A DNA stretch of 64,000 nt. It comes from Jaltomata sinuosa. Its lineage: Eukaryota; Streptophyta; Magnoliopsida; Solanales; Solanaceae. Below the pieces are notes generated by a model. It searched no databases and was not told where the DNA came from. It was given only the letters and a program-made list of their open reading frames with translations. Of this stretch, positions 54,302-64,000 are shown piece by piece; the stretch's first letter is position 1, and each line of letters starts with the position of its first letter. The translations under genes were made by a program, and so were the position numbers. The stretch lies in contig QJPP01001777.1 in the NCBI GenBank assembly GCA_003996215.1, positions 296,947 to 360,946 of the forward strand, in the 5' to 3' direction.

Positions 54302-56356
54302 ATGGAGGTTTTCATCAAATCCTGTGATGTGAAAATATGGAGAGTTATTAAACTTGGTGATATCCCTATTACCAAGGCAAAAAAGGATGATAAAAATATG
54401 AAAAATGAAACAACATCAATTGAAGCAATTTTAACTCTAGAGAATTACACTGATGAGCAGATAGAGATCATACAAATTAATTCCAAAGCAATGAATGTGC
54501 TCTATAATGTTATAAGTGGAGAGGAATATGAAATGATATCTTGCTGTGAGACTGCCAAAGAAATATGAGATAAGCTGGAGGCAACTTACGAAGGGACTGA
54601 CAAAGCAAACTATCATCAGTTTGCTAGTATATGAGTATGAACTCTTTCAGATGAAGGGGGAGAATCAATTAAAAACATATTTGCCAGGTTCAACAAGATC
54701 ATTGGCGAACTCAAAGCATCGGAAAAACCTATCCTGTTAGTGATCAGATTACTAAAATTCTCAAAAGTCTTCCCTCTCAATGGCATGTCAAGATTGTCTC
54801 TATTGAAAGTATGAATCTCATCAATCTCACTTATGATGAGTTAAGAGGAGATCTCATTATTTTTTTAGAAGACTCATCTGAACAAACATGGACAAGAAGA
54901 GAACAGGAAGAAAACTGTGTTATTCAAAGCAACAGAGGATATCAAGGAAGATGAAAAAGAAGAAATTGGAGAAGATAAAATTGCATTAATTACCATATCA
55001 GTCGTGAATTCATTCAAAAGATCTAAAAATCAAAGAAGAGATAAGCAAAACTTCCTTCAAGGGAAAAAAGTTACTGAATTCAACAAAAACGATGATAAGT
55101 GCTACAATTATGAAAAATATGAACACGGTGCAAGCGATTTCCCAGAAGCAAACAGAAGATACCCCAAGGGAAATTCAAGAAATAGAGATAATAGAACCTT
55201 TTGCAGCTGGGGTGATGAAGGAATGTCTGAGCAAGAAAATGATAATGTTGAAGATATATGCTTCATGGCAATTGGAGAACAAGTGAGGTAAGATTTAATC
55301 CCTGTTCAAATTGTGTAGAACTATAAAAATTACTAAACCATGTCATAACTGACTTGAACAAAAAATTTAATAATTTTAAAGCTCTGCTGAGAGAAAAGAA
55401 AGACTGAGAAATTAAACTAGAAGTTTGTGAAATTAAAAAAGTTTCTTCAAGAAGAAATGGATGAATTAAAAATTCAAATCAACAGTTTTTAAAAATCTTT
55501 CAGTCATAGTATTGTCAGATCAAATCAGTCGATTCCTTCAAATAAGTCAACTGATAAAAGGACTAACAGTGATACGCATACCACCAACAAAAACTATTTC
55601 AGTGGTGACGAATTCAAGTAGTCAACTGATGCTAGATCACACAAAAATAGTTTCAGTAGTGATAAGTCGACTCAAATGGTTATCACTGAAGAACAATTTT
55701 CTCATGCTTGTTATTACTGTGGTAAATCTTATCATAACCACTATAATTACATGTTTTGATCTATCACCTCTTCTAAATGGGTTTGGAGACCTAAGTCTAA
55801 TCAATCCAAACCTATTGTTAACCCCAAAGGACCCAAGAAAACTTGGGTACCTAAAAGAAATTAATAAATCTGTTTTGCAGGAACACCACTCAAAATCAAA
55901 AGGAAAATGGTATCTTGATAGTGTGTGTTCAAATCATATGATGGACAATAAAAATCTGTTTAAATCTGTTGCAGACTTTGATGGAGGAAATATTTAATTT
56001 GGAAACAACTTCAAAGAAAAAGTAATAGGTATTGACATTATTTCTTTCAATTACTAATGTTTACTTGGTGAAGAACATGAAGTACAACCTGTTGAGCATC
56101 AGTCAGCTCTGCGATGCAAATCTTGAGGTAAGATTTAAAAAGACAGGCTGCATAAAAGAAGACATGTCTGGAAAAGCCTTACTCCCAGAAAACAGAGACA
56201 GAAACGTATATTTTGACTCTATCAAGAGATTAAATGAAATCATATGCTTAGCATCCATCTCATAAAATCCTTAGATATGACATAAGAAACTAGATCATGC
56301 TAGCATGCGTCTCATAGAAAAACTTGCTAAACATGAATTTGTTCTTGGACTGCCCA
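54302..56356 (+). pseudogene. Ty1/copia gag, protease and pre-integrase region
   Basis: The gag (UBN2-type) begins near 54302 (KSCDVKIWRVIKLGD, then DKLEATYEGTDKANYHQF and FARFNKIIGELKA in shifting frames). A zinc-knuckle region follows at 55100 (KCYNYEKYEHGASDF, with two of the four zinc ligands changed). The protease text is KGKWYLDSVCSNHMMDNKNL near 55900 (the family has DSGCS; Gly is Val here). The pre-integrase block is NMKYNLLSISQLCDANLEV, HKKLDHASMRLIEKL. Many stops are present. It ends at the hAT insertion at 56365 and resumes at 60756. Confidence 0.78.
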
Positions 56357-56819
56357 AACTAGACTAGGGGTGGGCATAAATACCAAAAAATTGAAAAACC
56401 AAACCAAACCAAACTAATTCAGTTTTTCGATTTTGGTTTTTTGGTTTTTTAGTTTTTTGGTTCAGTTTCGATTTATTTATTTTTAATAATTTAGTATTCG
56501 ATTCAGTTTTCAGTTTTGCATTCCCAGTTATTTCGTTTAACCGGAAAACTGAAATATTTATATATATTATTTTCTGACAATTATATTTACATATTATAAC
56601 TTTAATCCTTCGGCCCTTTTTATTTCATTACCTACTAACTCCTAAGCGGCCAAGCGGCCCAAGCCCAATTTTTCATTACCTACTAACTCCTAAGAAGCCT
56701 AATTCCTATTTCCTAAACCTAATTTTTTCCAACAGTAGTCTCCTCTCTAGTCAGACAGAGACTCTCCACACTCCACAGTCCACTCTCTCTCTTCATCTCT
56801 CTAGCGACAGCGTGCGGCG

Positions 56820-59511
56820 ATGGGCGATCAGCAGTGTCGTCTCTCAGGTACGCCGACCAGCGGCGCCGTCTCTCAGTCTCAGGTGTCGACACTTTCAGGT
56901 ACGTCGGCTTTTCTTTTTCTTCCCTTTATTTTTTTGATTTCTTTGGTTTCTCTTCTTCTTCTTCTTCTTCTCTTCTTCTTCTTCTTTCCTTTGCTAGTTT
57001 TCTTTGATGATATTGGGAAAAGGTGATATTAGTGACAGATTAAACTTATTTGGTGTGAGATTAAGAACTCTAATTTTTTATAATAAAAAAGTAACCTATT
57101 TGGTAAGGAGTTGGAGAATATTTGGTTGAAGTTGAAAAAAAGTTGAAATTCTCTACTTGTCCAGTTCATTTTTATCTTTTTGAAAGCTTGATTTCACATG
57201 AATTACACTTTGATTGACTGTTAAGGCTGTCTAGTGTATATTAGTTGATCACATTCTGATTTTTGTTTCTTATTTCACATAGATGGCTGATCAAAGTCGA
57301 GTTAGTGAGGCTGGTTCAACTGGTACCTTACCTAGTAATAGTAGTGACAATTCAGTTGACACTGAGACTACAAGGAAAAGAAAAGAAGTGCAACTTAGAT
57401 CTATTGTTTGGGATCATTTTGATAAGGTGATTGAAAATGGTATATGTTGTAAAGCAAAGTGTAGACATTGTAAGCAAGATTATGCTGCTAATGCATCTAG
57501 ACATGGAACAACAGGATTGAAACAACATTTAAGTAGGTGTAGAGAATATAAATCTCTCATTGAAACCACTGAGCCTGATACTCAAACAAAGTTGAACTTA
57601 CAATCTAAGGATGCACCAATTTAAAATTTTGATCAAGAAAAAATTAGGAGGTCTTTAGTTGAGATGATAATTGTGGATGAGCTCCCCTTTAGCTTTGTAG
57701 AAAAGGAAGGCTTTAAGAAGTTTATGAATCAGGCTCAACCTCTATTTCGTATTCCTTTCCGTAGAATAATAACAAGGGATTGTTATGATATTTATGGTGA
57801 ATTGAGGCAAGATTTGAAGAGGTCTTTTAGAGAAGTCAAATCAAGAATTTGTCTTACCACAGATATATGGACATCGATATAAAAGATTAATTATATGTGT
57901 TTGACTGCTCACATTATTGATAGAGATTGGGTACTGCATAAAAGAATATTGAATTTTTGTCCTATCACTAGTCATAAGGGTGAGCATTTGCAGAGTCTAT
58001 AAGTAACTATTTGCTTGATTGGAACTTGGACAATATATTCTCTGTTACTGTTGATAATGCTTCTTCAAATAATGTTGCAGTTACAGAATTATCTAAATAG
58101 TTAGATATGTGGGGAACTAACATAATGAATGGCAAGCATCTCCATGTGAGATGTATGGCTCACATACTTAATTTAATTGTACAAGATGGTTTGAAAGAAA
58201 TTGTCCCTTCTGTCAAACGGGTAAAACAAATGGTGAAGTATGTTAGAGTATCTCCTGCAGGAATAAGAAACTTTAAGAAATGTTGTGAAGTCCAAAAGAT
58301 AGAATGTGATAAGATGTTATAATTGGATGTGCCTACTAGGTGGAACTCTACCTACTTGATGTTGGAGACGGCAAAAAAGTTTGAGAAGGCCTTTAATAGG
58401 TTTGATCTTTATGATGGTAATTTTAATGCTCACCTTTCTACTGATGTTTGTGAGGATGGAAGTATTGCAGGTTCGCTCCCATGTGATGATTGCCATAATG
58501 TGAGATATGTGATAAAGTTTCTTGAAATATTTTATGAGCGCACCTTAAAGGTTTCAGGTTCACGGTATGTTACTTGTAATGTTCATTTTGAAGATATATG
58601 TGAGCTTGATGCATATTTGAAAGAGTGTGGGGAAAGTGAAGATCTTAATTTGCGTAATTTGGATGTGGGGATGAAAGAAAAGTTCAAAACATATTGGGGT
58701 ACTCCTGAAAAGATGAACAAAATGCTTTTTATTGCTTGTGTGTTGAATCCTCATAATAAGTTTGTGTATGTTAGCTTTGCACTTGAAGAGCTATTAGGGA
58801 AGGAGAAGGGAAAAATAGTATATGACGAAGTGAATGTTTATTTGAAAGATTTGTTTGAAGAGTATGTTGGTAAATATTCAAAAGGTTCTAAACAACAATC
58901 ATTTTCATCTGGATATACTTCAGCTGATTCAACTAGTTCTAATCTTTCTCAAAATGTAAAAGCAAAGGCTTTGAGAGCAAAGCTTTACTTGAAGAAACAA
59001 AAGGAAGATTCTGGAAGTGGAGGTGTCAAATCAGAGTTGGATAAATACATTAGTGAAGAACAAGAGCCCGAATCTGATGATTTTGATATTTTAAGTTGGT
59101 GGAGAGTCAATACTCCTAGATTTTCAGTTCTTTCGGAGTTGGCTCGTGATGTATTGACTATTCCAATATCAAGTATGGCATCGGAATGTGCGTTTAGCAT
59201 GGGTGGTCATATTCTTGATCCATTTAGAAGTTCATTGACTCCTAAATGTGTGCAATTGATTATTTGTGTCCAAGATTGGCTTAGAGAAGAGACTACTCCT
59301 ATTTGTGTTGAAGAAAATTTGGAGTATCTCGAAAAAATTGAACTTGGTAAGATTTTGTATTTTTAGTGTATTTTTACTTTTTAGTTTTTACAATAAACAA
59401 TATACTTATTTATGTTTTATGACATATTTGATTAAATTATTTTTAGAGATGAAAATAGTGGAAGAGACTCTTGCATTGTTGATGTATGATTGCAATTTGC
59501 TAGTATATTAG
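56820..59511 (+). pseudogene. hAT transposase (BED finger and dimerisation domain)
   Basis: A leader exon may end at 56898 (CAG/GT) with an acceptor at 57282. The coding part starts at ATG 57283. The BED finger has CRHCKQDYAA and HLSRC. RNase H-like blocks follow (LPFSFVEKEGFKKFMN, LTTDIWTS, HVRCMAHILNLIVQDGL, LDVPTRWNSTYLML). The open 58323-59366 stretch ends with the hAT dimerisation domain (ELDKYISEEQEP, FDILSWWRVN, IPISSMASECAFS). A short last exon lies at about 59446-59511. Stops at 57622, 57880, about 58098 and 58320, plus a frameshift near 58000, disable it. Confidence 0.85.
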
Positions 59512-59629
59512 TGGTGAGTTCAATACTTTATTTGTTTAAGCATATTCTTTTGAATTTTTTCTTTAATCTTGAAAGTTATGTTCTAACTTTTTGATTTTAT
59601 CTTAATGGTTCAAGTTCAAGTTGTCAACC

Positions 59630-59836
59630 ATGCCTCTTAATCCTAAAGCTTACTCCTCACCTATTTGGGAATATTATATGGTGATTCAAGATAATGAAGA
59701 AGGGCATAAAGCAAAGTGCTTGGCATGTGGTTTGATTCTTAATTGTCATCTAAAAAGGTGTGGCACATTTGGTTTGCGTAAACACATTAAGAGGTATCGT
59801 GGGAATCAAGAGAGGCTGGTTCGCCTTTGTCGTTAA
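59630..59836 (+). CDS. Small BED-type zinc-finger ORF inside the hAT element
   Basis: 68 aa from the ATG at 59630. SPIWEYY, KAKCLACGLILN and FGLRKHIKRYRGN give the aromatic pair, C-x2-C and His of a BED finger. The final His/Cys ligand is doubtful. It lies 3' of the transposase, in the same direction, and ends in a stop. It is not the element's main BED finger (57470). It may be a captured fragment of another hAT-type gene or a domesticated DNA-binding piece, and expression is unknown. Confidence 0.5.
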   Translation: MPLNPKAYSSPIWEYYMVIQDNEEGHKAKCLACGLILNCHLKRCGTFGLRKHIKRYRGNQERLVRLCR

Positions 59837-60755
59837 GCACTTAAGCTTATGGTTTGAACTTTGAGTATTTTAAGACTCATTTTGAGACTGCTGCTACTGT
59901 TTTTAATGCTCGTTTGGTGATAAATTTAGACTGCTAAGTGTGTATTTTGATGGCTGTAGACAGTTGCTACTGTTTTTATGTTGCTAGTTGCTACTAATTT
60001 GCTACTGTTTTGATGGCTGTATTAAATTATTTTCATGTTTGTTTTAGTGTGAACTGTGATGTGCAATGTGAGTCCAGTTTGTGGACATGTTTTCTGGAGA
60101 ACTGCTTACCTTTATGGCTTTATTGTCAGCAATTTTCAATGGCCTGCTTAGTGCTTACCTTTATTTGACTTAATGGTTATGGAGGAAAACAAAAAATAAC
60201 AGAACTGGAGATAGGGGTGGGCATGCGTGATGTTCTCTTTTATCATCTTGTTGTTTACATTTTTCATTTCACGAACTGGAGGTTGTTGTTTACATTTCAC
60301 GAATTAACTGAAATATGTAAACAACACCCTTGATGTTCTCTTTTATCATCTTGTTGTTTATATTTTTCAGTCAATTCGTGAATCGTGAGATCTGTCATAT
60401 GTTCATTGAAGTAAAAAACGTGAGATGTGTTATTTTGTTACTAGTTGCTACTATCAACAAGCCCATTAGATTAAAAAATAATCCATTTTTGAAGTAAAAA
60501 TGTGAACTATTTTTTTACTTAAAAAAATAGCCTATTTTATAAATAGAAAGTAGCCCATTAAGCAGGCCCAAAACCAAAATAACCGAATTTGATAAACCAA
60601 AATCGAATCGAACCGAATTTTAAAAATCGAACCGAACCGAATTAAATTCGGTTCGGTTTTTGGTACCTCTTTTCCCATAATCAAAAATCAAAAAAACTGA
60701 ACTGAAATTTTAAAAAACCGAACCGAATAATCGAATGCCCACCCCTAAACTAGAC

Positions 60756-61058
60756 TATAAGAAGAATAACATCTGTGATGCATGTCAACTCGGTAAGCAA
60801 ACTAAAAAAAAAATTCCTGTAAAGGATATTGTACCTACTTCTAAACCATTACAACTACTTCACATGGACCTCTTTGGCCCCACTAGAACTGTAAGCATTG
60901 AAAGAAAAAGGTATGCTTTCGTTATCGTTGATGATTTTTCTCGTTTAACATGGGTTATATTTTTAGCTAACAAAGATGATACTTTGAAATTTTTTGAGTA
61001 TTTTTGTGAAACAGTACAAAGAGATAAAGGCTATTTCATCACCTCCATAAGAAGTGAC
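60756..61058 (+). pseudogene. Ty1/copia integrase fragment
   Basis: It continues the copia element after the hAT. NNICDACQLGKQTKKK is the zinc-binding end of the pre-integrase domain. LLHMDLFGPTRTVSIERKRY carries the first catalytic Asp and FVIVDDFSRLTWVIFL follows. The frame is open but is cut at RSD, just at the second catalytic Asp, by the insert that starts at 61059. Confidence 0.83.
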
Positions 61059-61281
61059 TGTCACGACCCAACCTACCGGGCTATGCAGGCGCCTACTCTA
61101 ACCACCTAGATAGACGAACCCTCACCATCTGTCCAACCGATAACATGCAGAAATTAAAATAAACCATTAAATAAGTCCCCTAAATACATGAGAAATCCCT
61201 TTTTACAGAATGTTCAGGAAAATAGACTACTAAGAACTTGCGAAAGACCTTTACAACTTTGAAAACATCCTCCCTAAGACC
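61059..61281 (+). mobile_element. LTR-like fragment inserted in the copia integrase
   Basis: It starts TGTCACGACCCAACC, like the 5' end of Solanaceae LTRs, and breaks the copia frame exactly there. It is itself interrupted at 61282 by a hAT element, so its rest is beyond the window. Confidence 0.5.
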
Positions 61282-64000
61282 TAAGAGTGGCAACGGAACC
61301 GGGAGGTGCCGGTACCGGTTCCGGACCATCCCGGTCCGGTAGACTCCGGTTCCGTCCGGTGTAGGGGTTGGCCGGTAGGGGTAACGGGACGGAAGGGGTA
61401 AAATTACCGGATCGTCTCGGTCCGTCCCGGTACCGGTCCGGTCCGGTTCGATCCGGTGGGAAAGTTTCAATTTTTTTTTTTTAATTAAATAGCCATTGGC
61501 AACGGCCAGTGGGCCCCACCCAACGGCTATTTCAGCCAAAACACCCCCCTATCCCCCAAACTTTTTTTAATACCCCAAAGTTTTTAAAAATATATTTTAG
61601 TCCTAAATTTTAACTATAAAAACCCCTCACCCCTTCATTATTTATTACACAAAATTTCTTCTTCTTCATCTACTCTCTCAACTCTCAATCTTCTACTCTT
61701 CTACTCTCTATTCTCTAATAGTCTCTATTAAATTGTTAATTTTATTTGTCGGATTATTTTGGAGCAATTTTCAAGCTTCAAGTTTCATCTATCAATTTCG
61801 GCTTTTGGTTATACATGTCTGTTTTTACGCAGACGTTTGGTACATTCGTTCCAACTTTCATCTCTTTACTTATTTATCTTTTTGCATTTAATTTTTGTAT
61901 TTATTTATTTGCTTACTTTTAATATTTTAATATGGAATCCGGTGATAAAAATGTCGGTCAAGTTAAAAAATACTTTTTGGTAGGTTGACTAATGCAGTAA
62001 CCGGAAAAACTAAAGTCGGTAGTTCTTCTAAATCCAAATCTAAAACTAGACAACAGCCTCAATTAAGAATAAATACGGATAATTTTACACATGTTGATGA
62101 AACTCCTTTTAATATTGATAGCAATACTCAATTAGATCATGAATTTTTACAAACAAGGTTTGGTAATTTTAATGAAGAACTAGATGAAGAAGTAGAATAT
62201 GATAATGAATATGATGGTAATGATACTTATGATGATGATGAAACATAGCCGCCTACGGCTACTAGTCTCACTCCTGCTCTCGCTCCCGCTCCCACTCCCA
62301 CTCCCCCTGTACATCCTACTAGGGCTAAGCCAAAGGCTGAATGTCCTAAAAAATCTGTTGTGTGGCAATTTATGATTCAAAGTGAGGATAAAACTCAAGC
62401 TATTTGTAAAATATGTAAATATATTTTGAATCATAAAACTACGGGAAAGTCGGGTGGAACGGGACATTTAAGAAATCATTTAATGGAATGTTGTAAAAAT
62501 GAATTTTTGCAAGCTCAGGCTATAGGCTATGCAAAAAAATATGGTAATCCCCTTCCCGATGCATCTGTAGAAGTAGGGGCCTCTAACATGATCCAAACGC
62601 AGTTAAACCCTTCTAATGTTGCTGGCTCTAGTACACATCGCAGTTATAGTAGAGAAAGAGATCTTGAAGAATTATCTAAAATGATTGTTCTTTGTGGCTT
62701 GCCTTTTAGTTTTGCTAAAGATCCCGATTTTGTTCATTATATTCAAATAGTGTATAATCCTTCTTTCACAGGTTTTTCAAAAAATACTATTAAAAAAGCT
62801 ATTTTTGATTATCAAGGACAACATGTACAATAACTTCGTTGTTTATTTAACTATAATACTTGTAGAATGGCTATCACTTCTGATATGGGTCGTAGTCCTA
62901 ATGGTAACGATTATTTCACTATTACTGGTCATTGGATTGATGAAAATTGGAACATGCAAAAAAGAATTTTAGGTTATAAATGTTGTGAAATGTTGAAAAC
63001 CGGTAGTTACATAGCTCAAACTATTATAGATATTTTACAATTTTATGGAATTTGTAATAAAGTAATTAGTGTCACCCTTGATAATGCTTCTAATAATACA
63101 AATGTTGTTGATAAACTAAAACCGATAATTTTCCCTATTTATAATGATGGTTTTCATATTAGGTGTGCTGCACACATATATAATTTAATTGTTAGAGATG
63201 GTATAACAATGTATAATAATGGTTGTATAAAATGTGAAGCTGCATGCCATTTTATTTTTAAATGTCAAGTAAAGTCTAGACGTGTAGAGTTTAAAAATCG
63301 GTGTCGTGAATTAGAACTCCCCCCTAGAAAAATTCCAAAAACAGTGTCTACTAGATGGAATTCTTTATATGAAATTGTTAAAGTTGCTTATGAATATAGA
63401 AAGCCTTTACAAATGGTTTGGAATGCTCACAATTCAGATAATAATTATAGAATTACTGACACTGATTGGAAAGAAGTATATGAACTTAAAGAATTTTTAA
63501 AAGTTTTTTATTTAGCTACAAAACAAATATATGGACTTTATTATCCAACTATTTGTCCAGTTTTACCAAATATATGTGCTATTTCTGATAAATGTTTTCA
63601 ATACAAAAATATTCCACGGTTTAAAGATTCTATTAATGCAATGATTAAAAAATTTAGAAAATATTTTATTCATATTCCTCAAATTTATTTAACTGCTTGT
63701 TTATTAAATCCAACTTACAAAGAAATAGGTGCATCACGAATGGTTGAAAGAATATATTCAAATTTAGATATTTTAGAGATTATATATCAGCAAAGTATCC
63801 AAGGTGACGAAGTTGCCGAAGAGGACAAAATACCTAGTTTGTCCGATGTTAAAGATAGCATAAGAATTGAAGCTAGAAAATTGTATGACTTGTATAATTC
63901 TAGTAGAATAAATGATGAAGTACGTAATGTAGAACCTTCAAGTTCTAGACGTAGATATTCAAATGAAGATGATATGATGGAAAATTATCTTGGTCTTACT
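61282..64000 (+). mobile_element. Second hAT transposon, left part
   Basis: The left end TAAGAGTGGCAACGGAACC is followed by a very GC-rich subterminal zone (61295-61460) full of CCGGTACCGG and GGTCCGGT units, then an AT-rich leader and the transposase. The right end and target duplication are outside the window, so the left edge is approximate. It belongs to the same family as the fragment at 47310-47880. Confidence 0.78.
61932..64000 (+). pseudogene. hAT transposase, nearly intact, cut by window end
   Basis: It starts at ATG 61932 (MESGDKNVGQVKKYFL). A one-base shift near 61983 enters the main frame. BED finger: ICKICKYILNHKT, GGTGHLRNHLMECC. Then come LSKMIVLCGLPFSFA and, from ATG 62867, a frame open to the window edge (378 codons): MAITSDMGRSPNGNDYFTIT, VTLDNASNNTN, HIRCAAHIYNLIVRDG, VSTRWNSLYEIV. 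The dimerisation domain lies beyond 64000. In-frame stops at 62246 (TAG, probably from CAG) and 62831 (TAA) and the shift are the only lesions I see. Confidence 0.85.

Larger units (their letters stand above)
56365..60747 (+). mobile_element. Full-length hAT transposon with dead transposase
   Basis: The TIRs TAGGGGTGGGCAT and, in complement, the same 13 bases at 60735-60747 are perfect. The 8-bp duplication AACTAGAC lies at 56357-56364 and 60748-60755. Subterminal regions hold arrays of AACCAAACC (left) and AACCGAACCGAATT (right), expected transposase-binding repeats. It is 4,383 bp long. It carries a broken transposase (56820-59511) and a separate small BED-finger ORF (59630-59836). It inserted in the pre-integrase region of a copia element. 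Confidence 0.92.

Noticed and set aside
61180..61539. Pro/Thr/Arg-rich minus-strand frame of 119 codons
   Set aside because: It is the GC-rich subterminal repeat of the second hAT read backwards.
1..64000. CRISPR arrays, bacterial operons, tRNA or rRNA genes
   Set aside because: The content is plainly plant nuclear DNA. The tandem repeats lack spacer structure, and tRNA-like text is found only in SINE heads and primer-binding sites.

Overview
The window is nuclear DNA of a dicot, almost certainly a member of the Solanaceae. The grounds are the retroposon tails of the TS-SINE/RTE-LINE type, Stowaway and Tourist MITEs with TIRs familiar from that family, ~2-kb-LTR Tekay/Del-type chromoviruses with an initiator-Met primer-binding site, and the plant host-gene sequences. 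Genus cannot be fixed by eye. It is mostly nested transposable elements and holds one apparently intact host gene.

Layout. 1-1390 is AT-rich with nothing recognisable. From 1391 an old LTR-like sequence is split by a Ty3/gypsy element (P, + strand, 2037-18309, 5-bp target-site duplication ATACA). P's interior is largely replaced by related elements on the minus strand: a complete but dead copy (M2, 5916-15123) and a partial copy (M1, 4031-5913) that shares an LTR with it, giving an LTR-internal-LTR-internal arrangement. 18315-22311 holds the right half of the old LTR-like sequence, an RTE-LINE endonuclease remnant, an XBAT32-like ankyrin pseudogene, a SINE fragment and part of an L1-type LINE. 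That LINE is split by a second gypsy element (Q, + strand, 22317-38015, TSD CTCAT). Q's protease region was hit twice, 78 bases apart: by R (25893-32688, TSD GTCAC), a young gag-protease-only element without pol, and by S (32767-34089, TSD CCTGT), a solo LTR of the same family. The LINE resumes at 38021-39330.

39331-45000 is AT-rich intergenic DNA with a Stowaway MITE, two RTE-LINE 3' ends, a pyrimidine/purine-rich region with a 55-bp tandem repeat, and a SINE with target-site duplications.

45040-51916 (minus) is a three-exon CTF8 gene (137 aa, cohesion/clamp-loader subunit). Its 6.3-kb second intron holds a 198-nt foldback hairpin, hAT, gypsy, SINE and Tourist remnants. E2F-like motifs lie just upstream of its start codon.

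52240-64000 holds MITEs (one inside another) and a decayed Ty1/copia element. The copia integrase is interrupted by a full-length hAT (56365-60747, TSD AACTAGAC, 13-bp TIRs, dead transposase) and then by an LTR-like fragment carrying a second hAT that runs off the window end.

The retroelement genes no longer work together: all pol genes here are broken. The only long intact element ORF is R's gag-protease, and the only plausible functional cellular gene is CTF8.
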